From the NCBI RefSeq assembly GCF_947179165.1, contig NC_077240.1:78132001-78196000 (forward strand): a stretch of 64,000 nt of DNA. Reading direction: 5' to 3'. A model generated the notes under the pieces. The model had not been told where the DNA came from. It saw nothing but the letters and a program-made list of their open reading frames with translations, and did not search any database. The position numbers were made by a program, and so were the translations under genes. Origin of the DNA: Solanum dulcamara. Taxonomy: Eukaryota; Streptophyta; Magnoliopsida; Solanales; Solanaceae. Below, piece after piece: positions 1 through 12,882 of this stretch (position 1 is its first letter; each line of letters starts with the position of its first letter).

Positions 1-488
1 CGCAGTTATCATATTATCACTTAAGTCGTCATTTAAAAATAAAATTCATAAAAATTAAAATTATAGCTCTATTTCTACTTACGTGTGGATATTTATCGGG
101 TGACTTGAAGAGTAAAGAAATTATTACACTAACGTATATCATTTTTTAAAATAAATCTTACTCTAATATAATATCTCGTAAATTATATTAGATAAATTTC
201 AATAAACTTGATCGAGAAAGCATGAAGAAAATTTCGAACCTGATAATTTTATGGGTACCATGTATACAGTTGATTACACTGTTTTCAGTTACTGACTAAC
301 CAATGTAATTTAAGAGATCTAGTTCCTCATTTTAAATGTTTATTTAATATAATTATGTGATTTTTTACTACTACCTACATTTTGTCCCTTCAATTATTTT
401 AAATCAATTGTTCCACAAAAGTAAATACTGTTATTCGACTGTTTGTACCTCTGTTTTGGTCCTTTTGGCCCATTTAAAATTTCTTTAA
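1..488. other. AT-rich intergenic DNA
   Basis: I see no coding region, RNA gene or recognisable repeat here. Base composition is strongly AT-rich and all frames are broken by frequent stops. Confidence 0.6.
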
Positions 489-504
489 ATATTCATTTAT
501 ACCC

Positions 505-637
505 CCTTGTTTTTTTCTCTTAAGCCGAGGGTCTTTCGAAAACAGTCGTTCTATCTTTTAAGATGGGGGTTAAGTCTGCATACACTCTACCCTCTCCAGA
601 CCCCACACGGTGGGATTATACTGGATTTATTGTTGTT
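505..637 (+). mobile_element. SINE (TTG-tailed Solanaceae type), 5'-truncated
   Basis: The body carries the hallmark blocks of a widespread dicot SINE: CCGAGGGTCTTTCG, then CTGCATACACTCTACCCTC, CAGACCCCAC, TGGGATTATACTGG, and a short TTGTTGTT tail. It is bounded by a perfect 16-bp direct repeat, ATATTCATTTATACCC, at 489-504 and 638-653, which is the target-site duplication of a retroposition event. No clear tRNA-like A and B boxes are seen at the left end, so the copy looks 5'-truncated. The Au/SolS/TS-type label is from memory of this sequence class and the subfamily is not resolved. Confidence 0.85.
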
Positions 638-653
638 ATATTCATTTATACCC

Positions 654-1821
654 GACAATTTTAATTTACATATATTAACCCTTTTGAGTTACAAACACAC
701 GAAAAAGGATGGGATGTACGTATCTGTTAAGTAATGGCTGATTTCATGTATTGATCCAATAATCTTATCTTGAATTTTTTGTGTTAGTGAGTAATAAGTT
801 TAAATAGTAATTAAGAGTTTAACATTTAATTAGGATAATAATTTTTGTATTCCTTTGATATATACTCTTGATATGCAATTCACGTGTAAATTAAAACTTT
901 CATTTTTTTTCCTGAGGGCCGTCAATATTTATTTTTTCCAATAATATACAAAAAAGTTGATAATACAATATTATTTAATTAATATTTAATATATTGACTC
1001 CCTCTTCAATCTCTTAAGATATATAGAGAATTTATAGCAAAATTAATTAATTACTCTTTAGACCCTACATGAACACGAATTGTTTTGTGCATTGATCTGC
1101 CTTTTTAAAAAGAAAACTAGAATATATCTCACAATTCGAACACAACCTTTCGCAACCTTAGGAGCTCTACCCCTCTTGCTATATATGAATACGTATGTTT
1201 AAATATTCACAAATACCACTCTATTAATGTTCTTCATAATGACCTGTAGGGCCTTAAACTTATGTTTTGATATTATATTTGTCACGATCTAAAAGTTTCG
1301 AGGTTCATGAGAATTACCTAACAACAACCCTAGCGAACTACTTCTAACCATAACTAAAAATAATCCAAATTCAACACATGAAAATGATAAAAATCATGGC
1401 ACAATCCAAATCCAATTACATTAACTAGGAAAGAAAAAAACAAAAAGATATATAGAACTCTCAGCATCACTCATTTAATCAATAATAATTAAGACATTTT
1501 TTATCCTTTAACTTGCATAAATTTAACTTACATGCTAAAAGTTTTTCTTTATTATTATTATATATTTAATTAAATACGTTCACATATATAGAATGAAACA
1601 AATGATAAATCATTTAAATATTCTGTTCAAAATACTATTCAAATATGCTCCATAAATTTGTTTTCACACTTTAAACGTATTTCTCTTTAAGTATTTTATT
1701 AATATAATTCATCCATTCACACCTTAAAATTTAATTAGAGATTTTTTATACTATATAGTCATCTATTTAAATATACAAAAAAATTATATCTTAATATATA
1801 TTTAACTAATAATTTTATTTT
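654..1821. other. AT-rich intergenic DNA, possible LTR fragment at about 1280-1480
   Basis: No gene is visible. At 1280 the sequence TGTCACGAT followed by solanaceous repeat-like text resembles the 5' end of an LTR family that begins TGTCACGACC. I find no matching 3' end or target duplication, so it is at most a truncated fragment. Confidence 0.35.
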
Positions 1822-4092
1822 TGTCACGACCCAAATACGGGTGTGATGACACTCATTTCTACTCACCGAGACAAGTCAGCCTAATACCCAACGGAAAGTA
1901 GATGCGGAAGAAAAAGACATAAATCAAAATTTAACTTAACCGAAAACACCTAAAACAACCTCAAAATCCTCCAAAATTGGTTATCACGTGTACAAGCCAC
2001 TAATACATTACCGAAGTACAAAAAAAAATATAGTCACAATGTCTTTGTCTCTAAAATAGGATTAAAACATAATAAAAGAGTAAGAGGTGTCCGCTAGATG
2101 GATGTAACAGCTACCTCAACACTCTAAATGATAGCCTCGGATGTAGTGGAAAAACTAGAAGATCAAGCAAGTCCGGACTCACAACCTACACAAGTGTAGA
2201 AGCAAGGGGTGAGTACCAAACAACACGGTACTCAGCAAGTGGACAACTAAAACTAAGCAAAGCTCAATAGATACAAGTACTCTTGTCCTTCCAATTGACC
2301 CTCCTTAACTACAACCTGCATAAAATCAGCCCAACTCTACACTCGTACAATAATAACAGTAATACAATCCACGAATACTCATCAATAGTTTCATCAATGA
2401 ATCATATCAAGTCAAGTTTGGCATATACAGAGCAATAAAGGGGTAAACACGAATTTACAAATATCAATAAAATGCGATGCAATGCAATGAGATGACGCAT
2501 GTCTGTCCTATCGGTACACATCTGCTGAATTACAGTTCGAAACTCATGGGGGACATTTCTGTCCATGTAACCTGCCACGGAGCGTGTGGCCCGTCCCTCA
2601 ATATACGTATCCTGCCACGGAGCGTGTGGCCCGACCCCTTTATTTCATAATAACTGCCACGGAGCGTGTGGCCCGACCCCTTTATTTCATAATACCTGTC
2701 ATGGAACGTGTGGCCCGACCCCTTTTATTTCATATTATTTTCAGTCTCAACACAATATGTCAGAACCAATGAAATCAATTCATGTTCATATAATTCACGA
2801 TAATAACATGACAACAACAATAATTTTTCCTATCAACATAGTCATTTCACATGTCCAAAATAAATCCATAATCACAACATATCAATTCTACCAATTCATG
2901 TTATTAGATCACCATTTTATACCCCTCATCTCTATTTTTAAGGTCAATCATACAGTCAATAACTCAGTCCAATTCTCATTACTCCCCAGTACACATAACA
3001 CAAAAATACAAGCATCTACCAGCTTAAATTGAGGTTTAGAAATTCCCTTGCCTTAATTAATCAAACAATTACTCCGGTACTTGAGTCTTTCCTTTCGTTG
3101 GGCCTCCAAATAAGTATAATCTAATCAAATAAATAACCACAATAAGATTTTGAAACTAACAACACCCATATTATTATATGTCTAGCCTAGACTCAAAATC
3201 TACCCAAAACTATAATCAAGTTCCTAATGTTGATGTCAAATAACATGTCAACTCTCATATTTCCAAATTTTAAGCCTAAGGTTAGGTTCTAATTTCCTCA
3301 ATATCATAAATTTAATGGAATTCATAAAATATAATATACTTAATATTTAATTATCTATCTCAATATATCAAAATTCGGGAACTAACTCATTTTATGTCAT
3401 TGAAATCAAATTTAAAATTTTCTTTCCGATTATGTTCACTCATGATAAAATAAACTCACATGTCAAATTTCAGCTAAAACGGATCGTTATTCGACCTCCA
3501 AATCAAGATTTTATATGAAGAACCCTATGGTCATATTTTCTTATTTCAGCATTATTTCTCCACCAATATATCCTAAAAATATGTTCATAATCACATGAAA
3601 ATTTAATGGAAAGGATGAGAATAATTACCTTGACGCTTTGGAATGAAAATCCATATTTTTCTCTTCTCCTTTATTTTTCTTTTCCCCTTTTTTTTCTTTC
3701 TTCCTCCGTATTTTTTTCTCTCCAGTTTTTATGTTCGTGCGTCGCTGTTCTCTCTTTTTGTTTTCGTTACATCTGATGGCATTAAGCCATCAGATTATAT
3801 ATATAAATATATATATTTTTTTCTTTTATTATTTTTTTTCTTTTTCCAAACTAATTATGTATTAAGATTTACAAACCCTACTAACCTATTTTAATAAATA
3901 TAAGAAAAGTGGTATAGTCTATTAAATAAATTAACACTTTATCCCATCAGTTAAATTAATTCTCTAAAATTATCCCTCAACTAATTAACCAAAGTTACCG
4001 AAAAGTCCAATATTTTTAACTTAAATTTAGGAAAAGGGTCTTCTATGAAAGGAGGAAGACTCGTTCTCAAAATTACCTAATGGGTCATTATA
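1822..4092 (+). mobile_element. Solo LTR-like element (TGTCACGACC family), copy A
   Basis: The 2,271-bp unit begins TGTCACGACCC. It ends GGGTCATTATA, where the usual terminal CA has become TA. It is flanked by the 5-bp direct repeat ATTTT at 1817-1821 and 4093-4097. The first and last 11 bases form a short imperfect inverted repeat, as in LTRs. No polyprotein, primer-binding site or second LTR lies inside. The simplest reading is a solo LTR left by recombination of a Ty3/gypsy-type element. Long blocks match the copy at 56417-58726. Confidence 0.8.
2571..2737 (+). repeat. About 42-bp tandem repeat, four copies, inside LTR copy A
   Basis: Copies start near 2571, 2611, 2653 and 2695. Each carries the core GGAGCGTGTGGCCCGACCCC with small changes. 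The same array occurs in the related LTR at 57168-57335. The periodicity makes short open frames on both strands that I regard as non-coding. Confidence 0.9.
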
Positions 4093-4944
4093 ATTTTATC
4101 GCTCGATCAAATGTGTACCTTTTCTAATTTGGTCATGTGAACTATATTTGGAAATATGGCTCAAGAAAATAGGGTCGTTATTGGATATGGCTTAAAATTT
4201 CTGTTGGGCCACAAATAAAGTGTAACACCCCAACTTTTTTTTCCACTAAGATTCGAACCATTCTTCATGTACGTATAAGTTCGAACTCGAAGGCTTCAAA
4301 TTGTATATATGATCTATGATTGATTCATAAGTATTTAAAATATATTAGATGTGATTTAGGGTCATAAGGGATCCCAAAAATCAAGCCAAGTCCAAAGAAT
4401 TCCTTTCGGCTAAGTTTCCGAATGAGTTAGTATAAGGGTCAACTTCCAATGCCATCAAGATTGTATTTTTCTGAGTTCGGAGTCAAAAGTTATGCTTGAT
4501 CGAACAGAGAAGACCTGCAGCGAATTTTGGCCGATTTTCCAGATTTTGTAGGGATATTTTGGTAAAATTACCTAATATCTATATACATAACTGGACGCGT
4601 TTTGGATCATAATTTCAGTCTTTTTCCTCTTCAAACAACCCTAATCTTCATCCCTTCTCTCTCAAATTATCTCCCATAAAATCCTCTCAAACTCAAGGAT
4701 TCAAGTTTCCCTTTGAAGACCTAACATCAAGGTTTCTTCAAAATCTACACTAAGGTATGTAAGGTTACTAAAAACATGGATTAAATTCACCGTGTTCCCT
4801 ACATCTTCTTTGAGATTGAATTTTCATAGGAATTGGATTTTCTTAATAGATTTATGTCCTAATGAGTTCATACATCTATTAACTTGATTTTGTTATGTTG
4901 ATATTGATAAGTTGAGAAATTGATAAATGTTTCATGTTTGATAT

Positions 4945-5164
4945 GAGTTGATTGATATGAGTTGTTATACATATTTTGTTATGTCTAAGAGTTGATTGAT
5001 ATGAATTGTTATAAATATTTTGTTATGTCTAAGAGTTGATTGATATGAGTTGTTATACATATTTTGTTATGTCTAAGAGTTGATTGATATGAGTTGTTAT
5101 ACATATTTTGCTATGTCTAAGAGTTGATTGATATGAGTTGTTAAACATATTTTTGTTATATTAA
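4945..5164 (+). repeat. 44-bp tandem repeat, five copies
   Basis: Units start at 4945, 4989, 5033, 5077 and 5121, exactly 44 bp apart. Each begins GAGTTGATTGATATGA and includes TATTTTGTTATGTCTAA with few changes. The array is absent from the related inner element at 6442-8582, so it probably expanded in this copy or sublineage. Confidence 0.9.
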
Positions 5165-6441
5165 CAATAGATAATTAACTTGCAGTAACTTGAAATCCGT
5201 TGGTACGTTACAGTTTAATTCAATTACCAAATGATGGAACATAGAAAGAATACTAAAATGTTGGTTAGGATTTTTTCATTAGTTTAACACCTTCACAGAT
5301 CCAAATTGCTAGAAATAAGATGGGGACAATATTTGATTAACCTTTTAGTTAGCATGAATCCAATTTCTGCGAGTTGATGCCTCAATAGAATTCCATTAGC
5401 ATCATGAAATTAAATTATATTTAAGAAAAAGTTATATTCCTATTAGTATATTCACATAATACTTCCACTTTGATATATTCTAATAATATAGAAAAAGCTA
5501 ACTTTATCATTTATTTCCTAATTTTACGTGAAGTGTCTGGTTTGATTTGGGACAACTTGGATAGTTATTAAATAATAATGTTTGGCAAAAGAACTCTATG
5601 GAAAGACATTCTTTCTAGTCAAAGGTGATGACAAAAAGTAAAGTAAGCAATATTCTTGAGATTTCCTAAAAATAAATTAAAAAAGATATAAACTAGGCCA
5701 TTGTCTTTTACATGCCTTTAAAAAATATATATATATAAGATTGGGGTTGATTGGATAATATGATTGGTCAAGAGGCTTGATTTGGGATAGAATTGATGAA
5801 TTGACAAAGGTCCAAATGAGACTGGTCGATACGATTAGATTGAATTGATTAGATAGAGTTTTATGAGCATTGAGTCTTGGGAGGAGTATCGAGCACCAAA
5901 TTGGGTAAGAGTAAGTAATAACTCGAATCCAATAACTACGTCGCCAAACGTAGGAAGGAATTGGACCGTTAAAGTCGGATGTTTTCCAAATTACTGTCCT
6001 AATATAATAGGACTTGATTGGTTATGAATTTATGATTTGTTGATTCGTTCGTACCCTGGCAAGGTTTGAACGGACGTGGCAACAACGTCGGCTTGTTGTA
6101 CTATCACTGGCTCATAAGTGATGGTTGTCGGATAAGAGAAACTCCTATATAGGTCTTGATAGTACTCTGAGTCGGATTGGGATGGATTGGGCTGGATTGT
6201 ATGTGATTGGTCCTGTCTAAATTATATTTTGTTTAGACTCAGAACATCTTGATTGAGTTGTACCTTCTTCTGAGTTAAGATTCTGAGTTGATTTGATCCC
6301 ACCTTGATGTATGTTTCATTCGGCCATTTTACATACTCGTACATTCCACGTACTGACGCCATTTGGCCTGCATCGTTTCATGATGCAGAGACAGGTACTA
6401 GAGATCATCAACAGGCGCATCGTTGAAGATCTATTCATTTC

Positions 6442-8582
6442 TGTAACAACCCCTAAAATGTTGTATGTCGGTATTTCAATTCTCGATGAAAATAATACAA
6501 CCTCTGTATTTTGGGCATAACTTTTCATAGGTTGGTCCACATTAGGTGATTCAAATTTCTAAGTAACCACAACATCATTACCTACAACTTTCATGAAGAA
6601 CACATCTTAAGATTCGGAGTATAAGTAGATCAAATAAATTAATCTTTGCAAGATATAGTGCTGTGACGGAATTGAGTGTTTATAGAAAAAAATTCACATC
6701 TCACTGTCGGTTGCTCCAAATTGGTTGATTCTTGAACGATATGAAACTAGACTTCCATATCTACAATTCTTATGAAGACACCAAATCCTAATAAGGAATT
6801 TATCTTATTCAAACGGAGCTCCGAAAAAGAGTATTCTGTTAAAAAGAACTCATCTTACCTACCATGGAAAGATCTAGATACATTTGACATCATTCATGAC
6901 ATAAACTGTCATCCATTTAACATCATCCATGACATCAATATATTCCATTAAATTTTCAGATTTTTCTTTATAATTATTTTATTTATTGTTAGGTCCCTCT
7001 TTCCCACCTATAAATAACCACCTTATTTCCTCATTTTATTCATCAAGCTTTCTTAAGCATTTCTTCTCTCTATATACTTCTTCTCAAATATAGTTTTAGT
7101 AGTATAAAAATACTACTCCGGTTATTATTATACTCCGAGTAGTACACAAAACGCTCCAGCGAGAAAAAAAGGCTAGGGGTCCAAGAGTGTCCCAATTCGG
7201 AGTAAACCTTCGGATTTAAGGTATGTAAGGCTTTCATAGCATTGGATTGAGTTCGTCCATGTGCCCAATATTTAAATTCATTATAATTGAGTTATAGTTG
7301 AGTTTTATCCAAATCTTGAATTCTAGATGAATTAATTCTTCTTCTATTAAGTTTGATATATTTATGCATTAATATTATTATTATTATCTCTCATATTATT
7401 GGAATTATTGTTCATGGCTACTTTCCCATGAATCCTAATTGATTTGATGTTCATGAATATTTTTACATATGTTTTGAGTAAAGATGTTGACCTTTTTATT
7501 ATTTTTGATAAAAAGAAAGTTATATGAATTAATACTATATATGTATTTTATTGAGTTTTAAAAGAGCAAAAGAGTTGAGTTTGAATGAATTTGAGCAAAT
7601 GATATTTTGAGCAAGATGTTTTGATGAGATGAAAATGATGTTTTTTTTGAAGTATAATGATTGATGAACATGAAATGAGATGAGTTTGATGATTTAAATT
7701 AAAGTCCAATGAGACTAGATGATGAGTTTAATATGAGCATATATCTTGGGAGTAGTATTGAGCACCGAGTTGGGTAAGAGTTTAATTGACTCAAATCCCA
7801 GAACTACGTAGCCAGCGTAGGATGGAGGTTATGCCTCTTAAGTCCCAAAAAGAGGACTTTGATGAGTGGATCCAAGATGGTGATATCCTTTACCCTGGCA
7901 AGGTATTGGATGGATGTGGCAACGACATCGCTTCGTTGTATCATCGCTAGCTCATAAGTGATGGTTGTCGGTTAGATAAACTTCCAACTGAGTAAACATT
8001 GCTTATTACTATTATTTTTATTATTATATTTTACACTTGCATTACATATTCATGTTGAGATGATGTTGAGTTCTGAGCTGAGTTTTATTGAGAGGAGTTT
8101 CTTGATATCTGTCCTTACCTTCCTGCCATTTTACAGACTCGTACATTCCACGTACTGACGTCATTCGACCTGCATCGTTTTATGATGCAGATACAGGTAT
8201 TAGAGATCCTCAACAGACACATTGTTGAAAATCATTTCTTTTCGGCTATTTGGTGAGTCCTTCTTGTATTCGAAGGAACTCCTTATCCTTTTATTATTGT
8301 TGAGTGTGATATTTCTTTTGAGGTAGCCATGGACATGTCATTGGCACCATCTAAGAGTATTAGAGGCTTCATAGACAGAGTCTGATGATGTAATCGGAGT
8401 AGTTCTCCTTAGAAACTACTTCTTATAAGAATAATCTATTTTTCCTTTGATTATGACAAGACCACATTAGTATTCTTAAGTCTTCCGCTAATGATAAGAA
8501 ATGAGAACAAGTGGTTCTCTCGGAAGCCAAAAATGGTTTCTCAGTGCCGGCCACGCCTAGGGTACCCTCTCGGGGCGTGACA
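6442..8582 (+). mobile_element. Nested solo LTR-like element
   Basis: The unit starts TGTAACAACCCC and ends GGGGCGTGACA. The 5-bp direct repeat ATTTC flanks it at 6437-6441 and 8583-8587. Removing it and one duplication restores homology of the outer element across the junction. Its 3' part is homologous to the outer element, including the shared GTACATTCCACGTACTGACG stretch. It has no coding potential. Confidence 0.87.
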
Positions 8583-8970
8583 ATTTCCAGCTAGTTGGTG
8601 AGTCCTCCTTGTTTTCGGAGGATACCGCAGTTATCTTTTCAGCTTTGAGTTAGTTTTCCTTTATTTTGATTTGTGGTAGCCATGAATTTGTCATTGGCAC
8701 CTCTTATATTGTTGATAGAGGCCTCATAGACTAGAGTGTGGATGATGTTGAATTGTTTCGTTGTGACTAGTTTTATTTTTTCTAGTTGTTGAATGGAGAT
8801 GTGGTTGGCCTTTGGCTTTATTATGAATAGTATTCTTATGATTTGAGTCTTCCGCTAATAGAGTGTAACTGAATGAAAGTGTGATTGGATCAAGTGGTTC
8901 GCTTGAAGGCCAGAAATGGTTTTCGAGTGCCGGCCACGTCTAGGGTACCCTCCCGGGGCGTGACATAAAG

Positions 8971-9355
8971 GCTATTCAAACTTTGTAGGCTCGAATTAAG
9001 AGACGTGTATAACATAAGTAAAAAATTTAGGAATCACATACTATATAAGTCTAATTTTATTCTATTCCAATCTTTTTTAATTTTACAAAAATTCCTTATA
9101 AATAACATCATCCGAATACGTCTTTGGAGAGCAGATACATAACTTATGATACATAAGTTTAATGAGTCTGTTGAGCTTTAAAAAGAAATAAAATATAAAA
9201 ATTAAATTTTAGTTGAGCAAATCACGCACGGAATTGGTATCAATCGCTATCAATTCGCATCAGTTTCAAATCATTTAGAATTCAAATTTCCTTCTGCCTC
9301 CAACACAACCCAATACTGAACAAAGGTTGCTTCTTCAAAAAATAGAGGCTGATAC
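8971..9355. other. Intergenic DNA left of the MULE transposase
   Basis: AT-rich, with no gene. It should contain the left flank of the MULE, but I could not identify a convincing terminal inverted repeat or 9-bp duplication here. Confidence 0.4.
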
Positions 9356-12312
9356 ATGATGAACTTAACAATTTTGTTGAGACATTCTATAATTTGGGAG
9401 AGTGATATGGGTTATGCCCGATACAAGAGCCAAGGAATAGTTGTTAGTCAAACAATTTCATTTGTGAATCTCAAATTTGGAATTGCAGCGAAATTAAATA
9501 TCGATGAGATGAGGAAAAACTTAGAAATCCGATACATAATTGAAGGAAATTCATCTCCATTGATAATTAGAAATGATATGGGAGTAAGACTGTATTTGGT
9601 GGGAGAAACCAAAACGAGCCTGGAATTGGAATTTATCCATTATGCATTGATACAAATGATAAAAATGGTGAAGAGATACATTGCTTTGATCCTTTGTCAG
9701 GTGAAATTTTATGTGTCGAAGGTTTAGAAAGTGATACACAAGCTCTTGCTTTGGTTGAGTCAAAAATTAACGATTCATGTTACATTCCCGAATTAGAAAT
9801 TACAAATTACATAAGTGATTCGAATAGTACAGATGTGAAGGAGAAACAACTGTATAAGGATAAATAACCACTGATTTCTGTTATGGCGAAATACAAAATA
9901 GAGCACAACTTCAAATTCAAGGTAAAGAGATCTGATGTAAAAAGGTACGTAAGTCGTTAAGTGTTTTGTGTATTTGATACAAAGCTATCTTTATTGTCTA
10001 CAGATTATTATGATACACTCTTTTTTGTTTACTATTAATGATACATTGTTGTTCAAAAAATACACATAAAATTATAGATATGTGCCTTTTATTGTAATAT
10101 TAATAAGTGTTAGATACATGAGAATATGTACACATCTGATACGTATTAAAATGTCAAAGTTTAATTTGAATTGTAAGTGAATGTATATAAAAAAAATAGT
10201 TTAATTAAATATATCAGATACGTCAAATAATAATACATTGGATACTGATACATAGTCTTTCAACTGAGATTTGAGTTTGGCACCTTGAATACTGATACAT
10301 GAACTTTCACTGATACATTTATGTGATACACTTGAATGATGTATCTGCCACAATACATAATACGTCAGGCCAAAATTTTGTTTTGAATATGATAAAGTTC
10401 ATGAGACATTATTATATATGTGATTGGTTTTTTTTTTGTGAAATGTTATAGTTGTTGACTAATACATGATACATTTTTTGAATTAACATGAATTGGATAC
10501 ATGCAGCTATGTTTTAGTGTGTTATTCTGCTGACTGTGGTTGTACTTTGAAGGTATCGTGTCGAAAAAATTCAGAGATATTCAAAATTAAATACTTCAAT
10601 AGTGAACACACCTGTCCATTAAGAAATAGGATGTTAACAAAGGTTCAAGCAATAGTGAAATTTTTAAATGGTGTAACTGCTCCTAAGTTGTTCAATCATA
10701 AAAGAATACATACTCCAAATGATGTAATTGAAGATATTAGAGAAATCTTTGGGATTGAGATTTCTTACTAACGAGAATGGCGGGCTAAGAGGCGTGCACT
10801 ATAGATAATAAGGGGTAAACCTACCGATGGTTATAGAAAGATGCCCATATACATAGATATGCTCAATAGTGTGTATCCAAATTCGTATGTAAGGATGCAC
10901 AAGTAAGAACAAAATCAATTTATGTATCTGTTCATATCATTGAGGCCCTTTATGAGGGGTTTTGATTTCTGTAGACCTATATTTGTGGGTGATGGTGCAC
11001 ATCTTAGTGCAACTTACAAAGGGACATTTGTATCAGCAAGCACACTTGATGGTGCAGGTAATTTATTTGTTATTGATATTCTGTTGTATTTAATTTGGTA
11101 CACCTTTCAACTATTAACGAAAAAAAAATATTTGGCTGGACTTTTTTTGATTAGGTTGCATATTGTCATTAGCTTATGGAGTTGTCGACATCCAAAATGA
11201 TTCTTCATGGACCTTGTTCTTTCAATAATTCAAAAATATGATTGGGGAGAGGGAAAAAATATGCGCTGTATCGGATAAAAATGAAAGTATAATGAAGAGT
11301 TTAAGCATTGTTTTCCCAAATATTCCCCATCATTCATGCATATGACATCTTTAAAAGAATGTGTGTACAAAATTCAAGAGGAGATAAAACACACTAAGTG
11401 ATCTATTCTACTCAATGGCCAAATCCTATATTAAAGAAGATTTTGAAAAATTAATGGTTAAGGTGGAGAAATTGATTAACGGGTTAAGGAGTATCTTGAG
11501 AATGTTGTGTATGTAAAATGGTCAAGAGTTCATGCAATAATAAACAGAGGAAGAATGATGACTTCTAACATCATCGAATGTATCAATGGATGCCTTGTTG
11601 AGGCACGGCAGCTACCTATATTAGAATTCTTGGAGGAGGCTAGAATTCTATTTGATTCTTGGCACTGTAAAAATAGAGAGATTTTCTCGTAGACAAAGGA
11701 AATATTAGGGAGAAGGTTTAAAGAGATTTTGATTCTAAACACGCGTCTAAAAGTTCAAGAATGAAGGTATGTATCTTGGCCCCAAAGGGTTATGTATCAT
11801 TGGTGAGGTGATGTAACAGTGTGCTTTCCAGATTTATTGATTTAGATCATGTAATGTGTCCCAAACTTTCTTAATCTTTGCAGGTTGTTCCATCATCTGA
11901 GTTTATGTTTTCAGTTTATGAATCTGGAAGAAGATACATTGTATGCCTTGAGCGAAAAATATGTAATTGTGAAAGATTTCAACTAGATGAGATACCTCGT
12001 GCACATGAATTTGCTATTTTAAAAAGAAAAAATATTATAGAAATGCATCCAAACTACTCTGATTACTACAAACCAGATGCATTAGCTAAAATTTATAAGG
12101 TTCCAATGGTTTCAATGTCTGATAAAGAAGATTGATCGGTTTCAGAGTATATTTCAAATGAATTATTTTTGCCTTCTAAATTCAAAAGGATGTCGAACAA
12201 CCAAGAAAGAGAAGAAAAAAATTCATATGAAAAGCTAACATCAAACACAAATTGTTGTGGACAAGAAGGTCATAACCGACGAACTTGCACTTTTATTCCT
12301 ACGAAGAAGTGA
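9356..12312 (+). pseudogene. Degenerate MULE (MuDR/mudrA-type) transposase
   Basis: Homology blocks follow the order of plant MuDR-type transposases. An N-terminal block begins at the ATG at 9356. A motif ending KRSDVKR lies at about 9,900-9,944, then an intron 9945-10506 (AAAAG|GTACGT ... TGCAG|CTATG) whose removal joins it to a Cys-rich MuDR N-terminal domain (10507-10771, motif SEHTCPLRNR). Next come a catalytic-core block with DGAHLS near 10,990 and a SDKNES block near 11,270. A SWIM zinc-finger region is at 11,960-12,040 and a CCHC knuckle (CCGQEGHNRRTC) at about 12,250-12,290. It is broken: a frameshift near 9,590, in-frame stops near 10,801 and 10,904, further breaks near 11,400-11,500 and 11,690, and the SWIM CxH cysteine replaced (PRAH for PCAH). 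Non-functional. Confidence 0.88.
9945..10506 (+). repeat. TGATACAT/ATGTATCA-rich intron of the transposase
   Basis: This putative 562-nt intron is studded with GATACAT, GATACAC and ATGTATC motifs, more than a dozen by eye. The same octamer marks the other non-coding parts of this MULE (12.3-18 kb, 25.5-26.5 kb) and the derivative at 39.2-41.7 kb. Splice sites are inferred from frame continuity of the MuDR domain. Confidence 0.6.
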
Positions 12313-12882
12313 TATAATGTTCTTATGATACATTAATATTACTGATACTTTAATCTTTCAATATAGATTTATATTGAATTTGAATAAATGTTATTTAATC
12401 GTTTGGAATAACAATGTATCTTATTTTTTGAATTATTGAGAAATTCAATATAGATTTATCATTTAGTTGCGTGACTGGTTCTTTTTTAACACTGGACTAG
12501 TTGTTATCTTAAGTTTTAGAAAATGATACATTAAATTTGGGGGAGAAATAATCAATGTTATATCATTTTATTGGTTATATTTTATGATATGTATTAGTTA
12601 TTTAGTTGGTAAAGATCAGAATATTCATGTGTTTGTGCAAGAGTTTGTTTACTCGTTTCTCATTTGCATAAGTAACATTTTATAACTGATAAATGGATGG
12701 TATTGATTTTATTTTAGAAATGTATCAGAGACATTGAATTTAGATATTTAACCTTAGAAATTTAGAGGAGTAAAAAAAGTTACCAACACGAAGATATATT
12801 CAACAACAACTAATAAGTATCCTTTCAAATGAGATTTGAGTTTGACAGATTGAATATTTATACATAACATTTCAATTGATAC

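Larger units (their letters stand above)
4221..8965 (+). mobile_element. Solo LTR-like element (TGTAACACCCC...GGGGCGTGACA), interrupted by a nested copy
   Basis: The outer unit starts TGTAACACCCCAAC at 4221 and ends GGGGCGTGACA at 8965. Its target duplication is TAAAG at 4216-4220 and 8966-8970. A related element (6442-8582) is inserted inside it. Without that insert and its 5-bp duplication the unit is about 2.6 kb. It has no coding region. TG...CA ends, a 5-bp duplication and absent internal domains indicate a solo LTR of a Ty3/gypsy-type family. Confidence 0.85.

Noticed and set aside
507..734. 75-codon frame near the left end
   Set aside because: It runs through the SINE and its target duplication and has no independent support.
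2584..3032. Open frames across the 42-bp repeat, also at 57073-57390 and antisense
   Set aside because: They arise from the periodic satellite inside LTR copies A and B, occur in several frames, and have no protein-like features outside the repeat.
3643..3894. Phe/Leu-rich 83-codon frame resembling a membrane protein
   Set aside because: Low-complexity T-rich sequence inside a solo LTR; it is not conserved as coding in copy B.
4945..5164. CRISPR-like periodic array (also the 26-, 33-, 42- and 52-bp arrays)
   Set aside because: Repeats are contiguous without unique spacers, no cas genes exist, and the DNA is plant nuclear.
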